Shown here: piece by piece, positions 16,067-24,142 of the stretch
Layout of the letters: the number at the start of each line of letters is the position of its first letter
How positions within the stretch are numbered: position 1 is the stretch's first letter
NCBI RefSeq assembly: GCF_012676905.1
Contig: NZ_CP051428.1
Span: 4,523,001 to 4,587,000 of the forward strand
Length of the DNA: 64,000 nt
Direction of reading: 5' to 3'
Source of the DNA: Paenibacillus albicereus
GTDB lineage: Bacteria; Bacillota; Bacilli; Paenibacillales; Paenibacillaceae
Notes under the pieces: model-generated
Database searches by the model: none
The model's input: the letters and a program-made list of their open reading frames with translations, nothing else
What the model was told of the DNA's origin: nothing
Program-made: the position numbers and the translations under genes

Positions 16067-17386
16067 TTAACGGGGGGGCGGCGCAATTTCAAAAGCGCCT
16101 CCAGCCGGCATCGGTCCGAGCTCCGCAGGCGCCTCGTCCGGGCGTTGCGCCGCCGGGCGTCCCGTCTCTCCGCTCGCCTCCGGGATGGCCTCCGCCTGCG
16201 ACAAAGCCGCTCCGTCCGCCGCCCCCTCCCGCAGCGAGGCGAGCGAACGCTCCGCCCAGGAGCGGGCCTCCTCATCCGTCTCCCGCTCCGCCGCCTCCGC
16301 GAGCGCGGCCTCGGCCTCCGGGCCGCCGATCCGCCCGAGCGACCAGGCGGCCGTGCCGCGCAGCACCGGCCTCGGATCGTCTCGCAGCACGCGGATAAGC
16401 GCAGGCACCGCCGACTTCTCTTTGAAGTTGCCGAGGGCGATGACGGCGTTGCGCTGGATCGGCTTCTTGCCCCGCCACGACGAGGCGTTGCGGCCGTACC
16501 GCTCCTTGTACTCCCGATTGCTCATTTCGAGCAGCGGCTCCAGCAGCGGCTTCACCAGCTCGGGATCGGGCCGGAACTCCGGATGCCGCGTCACGTTGAC
16601 GCCCCGGTTGACGGGGCAGACGATCTGGCAGGTGTCGCAGCCGTACAGCCGGTTGCCGATCTTGCGCATCAGCTCGTCCGACACCATCTCCTTGGTCTGT
16701 GTCAGATAGGAGACGCAGCGCTGCGCGTTGAGCTGTCCGGGGCCCACAAGCGCGCCCGTCGGGCAGGCGTCGATGCACTTCGTGCAGCTGCCGCAGCCGT
16801 CCTCGACCGGCTCGTCGGGCTCCAGCGGCAGGTTGGTGATCATTTCGGCCAAGAAGATGTAGGTGCCGTGCTTGCGGTTCAGGATGAAGCTGTTCTTGCC
16901 GCTCCAGCCGATGCCCGCCCGCTCGGCCACCGCGCGGTCGCTCAGCTCGCCGGTATCCACCATCGATTCCGCCCGCAGCTCCGGCACGCGCTCCCGCAGC
17001 CAGGCTTCCAGCCGCGCCAGCCGGTCGCGCAGCACGGTGTGGTAGTCCTCGCCCCAGGACGAACGGGACAGGATGCCGCGCCGCGCGCCGGGCTCCGACT
17101 TGGGCGGGTCCTGCAGCTTGGACGGGTAGGCGACTGCGATCGCGATGATCGACAGCGGCTCGTCGAAGAGGAGCGACGGATCGGAGCGGCGCTCGATGTC
17201 CTTCGGCTCGAAGCCGGACTCGTAGCCCAGCTCCCGGTGGCGGATGAGCCGTCCCTTGAGCGCGGTGAACGGCTCGGGCGAAGCCACGCCGATATCGTCG
17301 ATGCCGAGGTCATAGGCGGCTTCCTTCATCTCGGCCTTGAGCCGTTCCCAGAAGCCGGCCTCCGGCTTGTTCCGCCTTTGCGCCAT
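16067..17386 (-). CDS. queG: Epoxyqueuosine reductase QueG
   Basis: 439 aa. QueG reduces epoxyqueuosine to queuosine in tRNA, using cobalamin and two [4Fe-4S] clusters. The N-terminal B12-binding half carries MVDTGELSDRAVAERAGIGW and GKNSFILN. The ferredoxin-like centre has GCGSCTKCIDACPTGAL and, later, LYGCDTCQIVCPVN. The C-terminal ~90 residues hold HEAT-like repeats (SAVPALIRVLRDDPRPVLRG and AWSLGRIGG), as in B. subtilis QueG (YhbA). A Pro/Ala-rich tail extends past the last repeat. It has its own ribosome site (GGAGGAGAGG). Confidence 0.96.
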   Translation of the reverse strand: MAQRRNKPEAGFWERLKAEMKEAAYDLGIDDIGVASPEPFTALKGRLIRHRELGYESGFEPKDIERRSDPSLLFDEPLSIIAIAVAYPSKLQDPPKSEPGARRGILSRSSWGEDYHTVLRDRLARLEAWLRERVPELRAESMVDTGELSDRAVAERAGIGWSGKNSFILNRKHGTYIFLAEMITNLPLEPDEPVEDGCGSCTKCIDACPTGALVGPGQLNAQRCVSYLTQTKEMVSDELMRKIGNRLYGCDTCQIVCPVNRGVNVTRHPEFRPDPELVKPLLEPLLEMSNREYKERYGRNASSWRGKKPIQRNAVIALGNFKEKSAVPALIRVLRDDPRPVLRGTAAWSLGRIGGPEAEAALAEAAERETDEEARSWAERSLASLREGAADGAALSQAEAIPEASGETGRPAAQRPDEAPAELGPMPAGGAFEIAPPPR

Positions 17387-17445
17387 CGTCCTCTCCTCCT
17401 CTCCCCAGCTTGTCCCGATTAGGCCCGTCCCAGAATAAAGACAGG

Positions 17446-17466
17446 GCCGCGCAGCCGCGCGGCCCC
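17446..17466 (-). terminator. Hairpin after rnhA
   Basis: GGGGCCGCGCGGCTGCGCGGCCC-like hairpin immediately 3' of the RNase HI gene; no strong T-run, so it is only a probable terminator. Confidence 0.5.
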
Positions 17467-17473
17467 CGCTCCT

Positions 17474-17926
17474 CTAGCCCTTGCCGCCAGCCCTCATCGC
17501 CTTGATGGCGCCTACGGCCAGCTCGTCGCAGCGGTTGTTCCATTCGTTGTCGCTATGTCCTTTGACCTTCACATAGGACACCTCATGAGTGCCCATCAGG
17601 TCCCACAGGCGCTGCCACAGCTCCTTGTTCTCGACCGGCTGGCCCTTGCTGTTCTTCCAGCCGTTGCGCAGCCAGCCGCGGATCCAGTTGTTCTGGAAGC
17701 AGTTGACGACATACGCCGAGTCGCTGTGCACCTTGACGCGGCACGGCACCTTGAGCAGCGCCAGCGCCTCGATGACCGCCTGAATCTCCATGCGGTTGTT
17801 GGTCGTATGCGGCTCCGCGCCGGAGATCTCCTTGCGCTTGTCGCCATAGAACAAGACGGCCGCCCAGCCTCCGGGACCCGGATTGCCGGAGCACGCCCCG
17901 TCGGTGTATACGGTCACTTCCTTCAT
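17474..17926 (-). CDS. rnhA: Ribonuclease HI
   Basis: 150 aa, the E. coli-type RNase HI that cuts RNA in RNA-DNA hybrids. All four catalytic acids are present: Asp9 (VYTDGACSGNPGPGGWA), Glu47 (NNRMEIQAV), Asp69 (VHSDSAYV) and Asp134 (NRCDELAV), with the flexible His at VKGHSDN (residue ~124). The basic handle region (WIRGWLRNGWKNSKG) is present, which many Bacillota RNases HI lack. GGGAAGGAGCG precedes the ATG. It follows lepB with a short gap. Confidence 0.97.
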   Translation of the reverse strand: MKEVTVYTDGACSGNPGPGGWAAVLFYGDKRKEISGAEPHTTNNRMEIQAVIEALALLKVPCRVKVHSDSAYVVNCFQNNWIRGWLRNGWKNSKGQPVENKELWQRLWDLMGTHEVSYVKVKGHSDNEWNNRCDELAVGAIKAMRAGGKG

Positions 17927-17986
17927 GCTATCGCTCCTTCCCCGCCGCGATCGGCGGACGGCGGACTCGCTCCGGTCGCCCGGCGC

Positions 17987-18568
17987 CTACAGGCGTCCCG
18001 CATGGACGAACGGCCAGAGCAGCAGCTCGGCCCGGCCTGTGATGTCGCTCTCGTCGACCGCGCCGAACGTGCGGCTGTCGCGGCTCGCCCTCCACTGCCG
18101 GTTGTCGCCCAGGACGAAGTAATGCCCGGGCTCCACCTGCACCGGCTGGAAATTCTCCAGCGCCGGCACCGGATCCGCGTACAGCTCCGCCACCGGAAGC
18201 CCGTTGCGCAGCAGCTTGCCCTCGCGCAGCTCCACCAGGTCGCCAGGCAGCCCGACGACGCGCTTGACGAGGTACCCCGGACTCCCGTCCTCCGGACGCG
18301 GGTCCTGCAGGATGACGACGTCGTTCAGCCGGATCGGCAGCGCGTCGCCGGCGAGCCGGCTGACGAGGAGCCAATCGCCGGGATGGAGCGTCGGCCTCAT
18401 CGAGTCCCCCTCGACGATCGACAGGTTGAGCACGAACCGGTTCAGGAACAGCACGACGGCCGCTACGACGACGGCCGTCCGCAGCAGCGCGGACCGCTCG
18501 CGCCGCCGCGCGGCGCGGCGACGCTCCGGCTCGAGCGGGCGCTCGGCCGCGGCAGGCTCCGTCATCAT
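17987..18568 (-). CDS. lepB: Signal peptidase I
   Basis: 193 aa from the ATG at 18568, which overlaps the stop of the DUF402 gene (ATGA) and has GGAGGAGG upstream. The serine/lysine dyad of type I signal peptidase is present: Ser56 in EGDSMRPTL and Lys102 in GYLVKRVVGLPGD, with the box E motif GDNRQWRASRDSRTFG near the C-terminus. One N-terminal membrane anchor (residues ~31-48) follows an arginine-rich cytoplasmic stretch. It removes signal peptides on the outer face of the membrane. The four-base overlap couples it to the nucleotide phosphatase-like gene. Confidence 0.95.
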   Translation of the reverse strand: MMTEPAAAERPLEPERRRAARRRERSALLRTAVVVAAVVLFLNRFVLNLSIVEGDSMRPTLHPGDWLLVSRLAGDALPIRLNDVVILQDPRPEDGSPGYLVKRVVGLPGDLVELREGKLLRNGLPVAELYADPVPALENFQPVQVEPGHYFVLGDNRQWRASRDSRTFGAVDESDITGRAELLLWPFVHAGRL

Positions 18569-19131
18569 GCCGGCCCCTCCTCCTCGCGGCCCGGACGACG
18601 GGTCCAAGCCTCGTAATACTGCAGCACGATCTCATCCTCGAACGGCGGCTTCCCGCCGCGGATCCGCTGCGTCACCTCGCGCAGGCCCTGGCCGACCTTG
18701 GCATCGATGATCGGCGGATAGCGGTAATCCGCCTTGTGGCGCTCGTACTCGTCGCGGTCGACGACCGCCAGATCGCCGCCCGCGGTGCGGATGACATCGA
18801 GGTCGTAGTCGATGTACGTCAGCACGTCGCCCGACAAATAAGGCGGCGACGCCAGATTGCAGTAGTACCGGATGCCGAAGTCCTCCATCATCGCGACGAC
18901 GTTGTACCATTTGCCAGGCAGGAAAAAGGATACGGCCGGCACGCGGCTGACCCATACCGAGCCGTCCGCCTCCGTGATCGGAGTCTGGTTGTTGATGAGC
19001 ACGATCATGTTCTCCTCGGCCTGCTGCGGCAGCAGCAAGCGCTCGGGGACGAGCCAGTTCTTCTGCCATTGGCGATGGAGATGGCCGTCGTGCTTGAAGC
19101 TCTTGATATAACAGCGCCGATACGTGTCCAC
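18565..19131 (-). CDS. DUF402 / Ntdp-type nucleoside phosphatase
   Basis: 188 aa. DUF402 proteins of Bacillota (Ntdp/YgaC) hydrolyse nucleoside tri- and diphosphates with divalent metals. The sequence follows the family closely: YKSFKHDGHLHRQW-like N-terminus (here IKSFKHDGHLHRQWQ), WVSRVPAVSFFLPGKWYNVVAMM, YYCNLASPPYLSGD, TYIDYDLDVI and RYPPIIDAKV. The acidic metal ligands lie in the YIDYDLD and VVDRDEYE segments. The gene's TGA overlaps the lepB ATG. The physiological substrate is unknown. Confidence 0.92.
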   Translation of the reverse strand: MDTYRRCYIKSFKHDGHLHRQWQKNWLVPERLLLPQQAEENMIVLINNQTPITEADGSVWVSRVPAVSFFLPGKWYNVVAMMEDFGIRYYCNLASPPYLSGDVLTYIDYDLDVIRTAGGDLAVVDRDEYERHKADYRYPPIIDAKVGQGLREVTQRIRGGKPPFEDEIVLQYYEAWTRRPGREEEGPA

Positions 19132-19273
19132 TTACGCACTCCCTGACTTAACCTTCATCATAATAAGAAAAGCATATCCAGGCGCCAAAATCAATGGACG
19201 CCGGACATGCTTCAAGGTAAGGGCGGCTCGGCCGGCGAGCCGCTGTCCGGAGAAGATCCGGCCAGGGCTCGTC

Positions 19274-19696
19274 CTAGCCCGCCACGATGCTGAGCTTCTG
19301 GAACGAATGATAGAAGTCGTTCGGCTCGAAGCCGAGCGAGCTGTAGAGCGTAAGTACGGGTTCGTTATGCTTGTCCGCCGTGACGAGAATCTTGGAGACG
19401 TTGCGCTGCTCGAAGCGGGCGCGCAGCCGGGAGATGAGGCCCTTGGCGATGCCGCGTCCGCGGAAGTCCGCATGGACCGCGACACGGTAGTAGTACCCTC
19501 GGTTGTTGTCGATCGTGCCGATGATGATGCCGGCGACTTGATCTCCATCCGATGCGACGAGCACGAGATCGCTGTCCCAGGACAGCTGCCTGGTGAGAGC
19601 TTCCTTCGTTTCCTCGTAGCACTCTTCGCACAGGACCGATTGCAGCAAGGAGGTCGCGCCGTGGTAGTCGGCGAGCTGGAAAGAACGAACATGCAT
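19274..19696 (-). CDS. GNAT family N-acetyltransferase
   Basis: 140 aa, a single GNAT domain. The acetyl-CoA-binding motif A is seen in YYYRVAVHADFRGRGIAKGLISRL (Q/RxxGxG/A form RGRGIA), followed by motif B with ILVTADKHNEPVLTLYSSLGFEP. The N-terminus (MHVRSFQLADYHGATSLL) is typical of the family. Such enzymes acetylate amines of small molecules or protein N-termini; the substrate cannot be predicted. It stands alone with its own AT-rich upstream region. Confidence 0.9.
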   Translation of the reverse strand: MHVRSFQLADYHGATSLLQSVLCEECYEETKEALTRQLSWDSDLVLVASDGDQVAGIIIGTIDNNRGYYYRVAVHADFRGRGIAKGLISRLRARFEQRNVSKILVTADKHNEPVLTLYSSLGFEPNDFYHSFQKLSIVAG

Positions 19697-19825
19697 GAAT
19701 GCTTAGCTCCCTTACATTCAATGTCATTGGTAAAAGCTAAGTTTGATTATACGACAAAAGTAAAGGAAAGCTAGGTTTTTTGTCCAAAAAACCGCATTAA
19801 TTTTAACATTGCGCTTACAATTCGT

Positions 19826-19839
19826 TGAAAGCGCTTTAT
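19826..19839. promoter_or_regulatory. Candidate catabolite-response (cre) site
   Basis: TGAAAGCGCTTTAT matches the CcpA consensus TGWAAGCGYTWNCW at 13 of 14 positions. It lies between the divergent GNAT gene and sodA, 170 bp upstream of the sodA -35. Confidence 0.5.
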
Positions 19840-19993
19840 TGGTAACGCTTACTCGATCGTTTGAACTTTATAACGTACGGGTAAGAATAATGGATCGTTT
19901 TCGTGGCATTCTAGTGTCGGCCGGCATGCCGGACCGATCCTCTTCCATGCGGAGAAGCCGCTCCGCCGCCCCTGGACTTTTGAAAGAAAAATG

Positions 19994-20022
19994 TTGATTT
20001 ATTCAGGGGCTTGAGGGATAAT
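19994..20022 (+). promoter_or_regulatory. Promoter of sodA
   Basis: TTGATT at 19994 and GATAAT at 20017 with a 17-bp spacer, 42 bp upstream of the start codon. Confidence 0.65.
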
Positions 20023-20064
20023 AATCTGGAATCGCTACATATCTTTTAAGGAGGTTTTTTGATC

Positions 20065-20679
20065 ATGGCCCATGAACTTCCAGCACTTCCGTATGCGAAC
20101 GACGCTCTGGAACCGCATATCGACGCTCAGACGATGGAGATCCACCACGATCGCCACCACAACACGTACGTGACGAACCTCAACGCCGCTCTCGAGTCCG
20201 CTCCCGAGCTGGCCTCCAAGTCCCTCGAGGACCTGATCGCCGACCTGAACAGCGTGCCGGAATCCATCCGCACGGCCGTCCGCAACAACGGCGGCGGACA
20301 TGCCAACCACAGCCTGTTCTGGACGACGATCGGCCCGAACGCCGGCGGCGCTCCTACGGGCAAGCTGGCTGAGGCGATCGAGAGCGAGCTGGGCGGCTTC
20401 GCCAAGTTCCAAGAAGATTTCGCCAAGGCGGCTACGACGCGCTTCGGCAGCGGCTGGGCTTTCCTCGCCGCCGACAAAGCCGGCAAGCTCAAAGTGTACA
20501 GCCTCCCGAACCAGGACAGCCCGATCATGGAAGGCGAAACGCCTCTGCTCGGCCTGGACGTGTGGGAGCACGCCTACTACCTCAAGTATCAGAACAAACG
20601 TCCCGACTACATCAAGGCGTTCTGGAACGTCGTGAACTGGGACGAAGTCGGCAAGCGCTACGAAGCAGCCGCGAAGTAA
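20065..20679 (+). CDS. sodA: Superoxide dismutase (Mn/Fe)
   Basis: 204 aa, normal cytoplasmic SodA. The ATG at 20065 lies 10 bases after AAGGAGG; an in-frame TTG two codons earlier is too close to that site. Metal ligands: His27 ([10 protein letters not shown]), the His in [11 protein letters not shown], and Asp/His in [23 protein letters not shown] and GSGWAFL fit a manganese-type enzyme, though metal choice cannot be fixed by eye. It removes superoxide. It is monocistronic with a strong terminator. Confidence 0.97.
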   Translation: MAHELPALPYANDALEPHIDAQTMEIHHDRHHNTYVTNLNAALESAPELASKSLEDLIADLNSVPESIRTAVRNNGGGHANHSLFWTTIGPNAGGAPTGKLAEAIESELGGFAKFQEDFAKAATTRFGSGWAFLAADKAGKLKVYSLPNQDSPIMEGETPLLGLDVWEHAYYLKYQNKRPDYIKAFWNVVNWDEVGKRYEAAAK

Positions 20680-20698
20680 GCCTTCGCCCGATCTGCCG

Positions 20699-20736
20699 AG
20701 CCTGTCCGCAGCATATGCTGCGGACAGGCTTTTTTG
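20699..20736 (+). terminator. Terminator of sodA
   Basis: AGCCTGTCCGCAGCA-TA-TGCTGCGGACAGGCT followed by six T residues: a near-perfect intrinsic terminator. Confidence 0.95.
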
Positions 20737-20803
20737 CGTGTTCAGGCGCGGGGCAAGGCCAGGGGCCGGCGGCAGGCGGCGCGGCAGGCGGCGCGGCGGG
20801 CGG

Positions 20804-20919
20804 GCGCGAGGGGCGTGGCGAGGAGGCGGAGGCACGGCGGGCCGCGAGGGGCGTGGCTAGGAGGCGGAGGCGCGGCGGGGCCGCGAGGGGCGTGGCTAGG
20901 AGGCGGAGGCGCGGCGGGG
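20804..20919. repeat. Three copies of a 39-bp GC-rich tandem repeat
   Basis: Units begin at about 20804, 20842 and 20881, each containing CGCGAGGGGCGTGGC followed by TAGGAGGCGGAGGC. The first copy is slightly diverged; copies two and three are nearly identical. All frames are open but no ribosome site or start precedes them, so I treat it as non-coding. It sits between the sodA terminator and element copy B. Confidence 0.8.
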
Positions 20920-21031
20920 CCAGGGGTCGGCGGATCGGCCAGTTGAACCAGCCCATCAGTGCCTCTCCGAGATTCCGGCTGGTTCTTTGCATCAGCTATG
21001 CATTCAAGGCCGGATTTCTCTCCCTTGTATC

Positions 21032-21217
21032 TAACGATACTCAGAAGCGTTATTTCGCCAAAAAAGCCGCTTCATAAATTCTAACGATACTCAGAGGCGT
21101 TAATCTGCTTGAAAAGCGGCGAAAAGCTCCCCTTTTGTTCAAATAAAGCTTCTGAGTTTCGTTACGAGCTCGCAACCTATGTTTTTCGACTACATAGCGT
21201 TCGTGAGTTTCGTTAAG
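21032..21217. repeat. Dispersed four-motif element, copy B
   Basis: Motifs at 21032-21052 and 21082-21102 read TAACGATACTCAGA-N-GCGTTA. Motifs at 21146-21164 (AAGCTTCTGAGTTTCGTTA) and 21196-21217 (AGCGTTCGTGAGTTTCGTTA) are inverted. Start spacing is 50, 64 and 50 bp. The motif sequence differs slightly from copies A, C and D, so B looks like a second subfamily with the same architecture. Confidence 0.75.
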
Positions 21218-21346
21218 CTTGCTCCGCTCGAAAATCTGGAAAAAATCCCTCGCCCGGTCAAGTGGATAGGCTCCAGCCGCATAGGCTAAGACATCCTGCG
21301 TTTTGTCGAAGCCATGCGCGAGACCGAAAGGAGCCTTTCGACCGGT

Positions 21347-22567
21347 ATGTCACAACCTTACCTGTATTACGCCCCCGACAGCGCCTATCGCTATGTCCAG
21401 GCGGGGGGAGACTGCGGATGCGGCAGTCCTCGCGCATTCCAGCCTGCGCCGCCGCCCATTCCCCCGGCACCGCCGACGCTCTTTCCGCCGTTAGGCGGGG
21501 GCCTGTTCCCTCCGCTAGGGCATGGCGGCGGCTTCCCCGGGCCCGGTCCGGGGTCGTTTCCGCCGGGACCGGGGCCTTGGCCGCCCGGGCCGGGGCCGTT
21601 CCCGCCGGGGCCGGGGCCTTGGCCACCCGGGCCGGGGCCTTGGCCGCCGGGGCCGGGGCCTTGGCCACCCGGGCCGGGGCCGTTCCCGCCGGGACCAGGG
21701 CCTTGGCCGCCCGGGCCGGGGCCGTTCCCGCCGGGGCCGGGGCCTTGGCCACCCGGGCCGGGGCCTTGGCCGCCGGGTCCGGGGCCTTGGCCGCCCGGGC
21801 CGGGGCCGTTCCCGCCGGGACCGGGGCCTTGGCCGCCCGGGCCGGGGCCGTTCCCGCCGGGGCCGGGACCTTGGCCGCCCGGGCCGGGGCCGTTCCCGCC
21901 GGGACCGGGGCCTTGGCCGCCCGGGCCGGGGCCATTCCCGCCGGGGCCGGGACCTTGGCCGCCCGGGCCGGGGCCGTTCCCGCCGGGACCGGGGCCTTGG
22001 CCGCCCGGGCCGGGGCCATTCCCGCCGGGGCCGGGACCTTGGCCGCCCGGGCCGGGGCCGTTCCCGCCGGGGCCGGGGCCTTGGCCGCCTGGTCCGGGGC
22101 CGTTTCCGCCGGGTCCGGGGCCGTTCCCGTTCGGAGCTGCCGGTCCGGCGGTGCCTGCATCGGCGGCCAGTCCGACGCCGGAGACGGCGACGATCTCCGC
22201 CATGGCGCCGATCGGCTCGGTTCCGCCCGGACCCACGGTAACGCCGAACGCTCCCGCCCCGGTGACGGTACGGATCGACGGCGGAGAGTCGTTCCCTTAC
22301 GTGACGGAAGACTACCAGATTCCGTTCTATGAAGGCATGAACATCGCCCAGGCGCTCGACTACACGGGCGTCGTCCAGGCGACGACGAGCGGCGTGAAGG
22401 CCGTCGGCGGCGTCCGCAACGACACGACCGACGACGTACGGATCGGCGGCGGCGTCCAGTACGTGCTCCGGCTGAACGGGCGGCAGATTCCCCACTCCCT
22501 GCTGAGCTTCCCCGTCCACCGCCGCGACGTGATCGGCATCGAGCTGATCGTCATCGGCCCGAGCTAG
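21347..22567 (+). CDS. Surface-type protein with 27 PPGPGP[W/F] heptad repeats
   Basis: 406 aa from the ATG at 21347 (AAAGGAG 13 bases upstream). Residues ~1-60 include a GGDCGCG motif and a proline-rich lead-in. Residues ~78-268 consist of 27 heptads PPGPGPW or PPGPGPF, in 21-bp DNA units. Residues ~300-406 form a distinct domain starting VTVRIDGGESFPY and ending RDVIGIELIVIG, with the look of a beta-grasp or DUF4430-like domain (tentative). No signal peptide or sortase motif is seen. Similar Pro/Gly-rich proteins occur on spore and cell surfaces, but function here is unknown. Codon use in the repeats varies silently, so the peptide is under selection. Confidence 0.8.
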   Translation: MSQPYLYYAPDSAYRYVQAGGDCGCGSPRAFQPAPPPIPPAPPTLFPPLGGGLFPPLGHGGGFPGPGPGSFPPGPGPWPPGPGPFPPGPGPWPPGPGPWPPGPGPWPPGPGPFPPGPGPWPPGPGPFPPGPGPWPPGPGPWPPGPGPWPPGPGPFPPGPGPWPPGPGPFPPGPGPWPPGPGPFPPGPGPWPPGPGPFPPGPGPWPPGPGPFPPGPGPWPPGPGPFPPGPGPWPPGPGPFPPGPGPWPPGPGPFPPGPGPFPFGAAGPAVPASAASPTPETATISAMAPIGSVPPGPTVTPNAPAPVTVRIDGGESFPYVTEDYQIPFYEGMNIAQALDYTGVVQATTSGVKAVGGVRNDTTDDVRIGGGVQYVLRLNGRQIPHSLLSFPVHRRDVIGIELIVIGPS

Positions 22568-22611
22568 GCGGCCGGACCGCGCTTCGGCATCATCACCGCG
22601 CCAGCACGCCA

Positions 22612-22657
22612 AGGCTCTTCCGGATTGCCGCCCTTTGCGGATGATCCGGAAGAGCCT
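22612..22657 (+). terminator. Terminator after the heptad-repeat gene
   Basis: AGGCTCTTCCGGAT ... ATCCGGAAGAGCCT, a 14-bp perfect stem with an 18-nt loop and ATTT after it, 45 bp past the stop. Confidence 0.8.
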
Positions 22658-22739
22658 ATTTGGCCGTTCATTCCTGCGACGACGCCTCGGCTCCGCCGCG
22701 ATACATCTTCCCTGTGCCGGAATTCTCCGCTCTCCGAGC

Positions 22740-22878
22740 GCCGGTCTTCGCGTCGGCCACCGATCTCCGAACGCCGGTCTACGCACCGGTCTCCATTTCG
22801 GCCACCGCTCTCCAATCGCCGGTCTACGCATCGGCCACCGCTCTCCGATTGCCGGTCTCCGCGTCGGCCATCGCGGCG
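22740..22878. repeat. Degenerate ~33-bp tandem repeat 3' of mobB
   Basis: About four copies of a unit containing GCCGGTCTACGCATCGGCC followed by ACCGCTCTCCGATT. The 33-bp period keeps all frames open, but no start site is linked. It lies between the heptad-repeat gene terminator and the mobB stop codon. Confidence 0.65.
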
Positions 22879-22898
22879 GCCTCCGCTCTACAGATCGA

Positions 22899-23465
22899 TC
22901 AGCCCTCCGATCGGCCGGCCCGGTGCCCTCGCGAACCTGGAGCCCCACAGCCGAAGCCCGCCCGAGCTCCGGCCGCCAGCGAGAGGTCCGCGAGCGCCTC
23001 CGCCTCGTCGACGCCGAGCACCGGAATCCCGTCCGGCAAGCCAAGGCTGCCGCTGCGGGCATGCAGCTCCGCCCGCAGCGCGATGCCGGCCACCGCGGCC
23101 AGCTGCGGAAGCAGCTCCAGATCGGCGAGCGAGCGGGCGACCAGCAGCTTGGGCAGCGGCTCCCGCTTGAATCCTTCGACGAGCAGGACGTCGACCGGCG
23201 GAGCGAGCCGGATCAGCTCCGGCAGCGAAAGGCCCCGCTCCTCCACAAGGATAGCTCGCGAAGCCGAGCTGACCGCCGACCAGACGGCTCCCGACTCCCG
23301 GTGCCGCCGCGTGTCGCAGCCCGGACGCTCGTCCTCGAGCTCATGGCCGTCGTGCTTGATCGTCGCGACCGACAGTCCCCGGCCGGCCAGCTCCTCCGTC
23401 AGCCGGCACAGCAGCGTCGTCTTGCCGGCGTTCTTGCTGCCTACAAGCTGCATGATCGCGGTCAT
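22899..23465 (-). CDS. mobB: Molybdopterin-guanine dinucleotide biosynthesis protein MobB
   Basis: 188 aa. MobB is a P-loop GTP-binding adaptor for the MobA step of molybdenum cofactor maturation. Walker A is GSKNAGKTT at residues ~9-17. TIKHDGHELE near residue 36 and DVLLVEGFKREPLPKL near 93 are family signatures. It is the last gene of moeA-nasB-nasC-mobA-mobB; its ATG overlaps the mobA stop by four bases (ATGA). The C-terminal ~25 residues are low-complexity and run into a tandem repeat region, so the true C-terminus may have been altered by repeat expansion. Confidence 0.92.
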   Translation of the reverse strand: MTAIMQLVGSKNAGKTTLLCRLTEELAGRGLSVATIKHDGHELEDERPGCDTRRHRESGAVWSAVSSASRAILVEERGLSLPELIRLAPPVDVLLVEGFKREPLPKLLVARSLADLELLPQLAAVAGIALRAELHARSGSLGLPDGIPVLGVDEAEALADLSLAAGARAGFGCGAPGSRGHRAGRSEG

Positions 23466-24142
23466 TCGCCGCCTCCTTCCGCCAGCCGGATGCCGGCCTC
23501 GTAGTCCGCCGGGGTATTCATGTTGAAGCCGATCGGCATCGGCGCCGCCCGGCCGGTGATTTCAATCGCGATGGGGACGAGCTCCTCCAGCAGCGCCGAC
23601 AGGCGCCGCTCCCCGCTGTGCAGCAGCCGATCCGCCGCCGCCAGCGACGCGTCCCGCCGGTATACCGCATGGAGCGGCTGCAGCCGGCCGTCGATCCGAG
23701 GCGCCGCGCAGCCGGCGGAGCCGCAGCGCTCCAGCGCCGCCGCGAGCCGCCCGGCGGCCGCTGACGAGACGAACGGCATGTCGCAGGCGACCAGCCAGAC
23801 CAGCGGCGCCTCGGCGGCAAGCAGCGCGCCGTGCACGCCGGCCAGCGGCCCCTCGCCCGCATGCGGCTCCAGCACCGGCGCCGCGAGCTCCGGCGCGGCG
23901 GCGCGCACCCGCTCCGCCTGCCCGGGAGAGGCGACGACCGCACGCACGGAGCCGCAGGCCGGGGCCATCCGCTCCGCGATGCGCGAGAGCAGCGTGCGCC
24001 CTTCCAGGAGCAGGGCGTACTTGTCCCTGCCCATGCGGCTGGAGCGGCCGCCGGCGAGGATGAATCCATCCATCGCGGCCGGCCCGCCGAGCTCCATTTC
24101 CGCAGTCGCCGCCCCCGTCCGACCCGCCTGCTCCTGCCTCAT
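23462..24142 (-). CDS. mobA: Molybdenum cofactor guanylyltransferase MobA
   Basis: 226 aa from the ATG at 24142, which overlaps the nasC stop (ATGA) and follows GGGAGG. MobA links GMP to molybdopterin to give the bis-MGD cofactor. The nucleotide-binding motif ILAGGRSSRMGRDKYAL lies near residue 28, VACDMPFVS near 120 (metal-binding Asp), and FNMNTPADYE near the end. A ~20-residue N-terminal lead before the core is longer than usual; an internal ATG (MDGFILAGG) could be the true start, but coupling favours the upstream one. It serves the nitrate reductase encoded just before it. Confidence 0.93.
   Translation of the reverse strand: MRQEQAGRTGAATAEMELGGPAAMDGFILAGGRSSRMGRDKYALLLEGRTLLSRIAERMAPACGSVRAVVASPGQAERVRAAAPELAAPVLEPHAGEGPLAGVHGALLAAEAPLVWLVACDMPFVSSAAAGRLAAALERCGSAGCAAPRIDGRLQPLHAVYRRDASLAAADRLLHSGERRLSALLEELVPIAIEITGRAAPMPIGFNMNTPADYEAGIRLAEGGGE

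Noticed and set aside
21515-23062. Long minus-strand frame of 515 codons opposite the heptad-repeat gene
   Set aside because: It is antisense to the repetitive gene, consists of arginine/proline repeats, and crosses the terminator at 22612 and the mobB end; a composition shadow.
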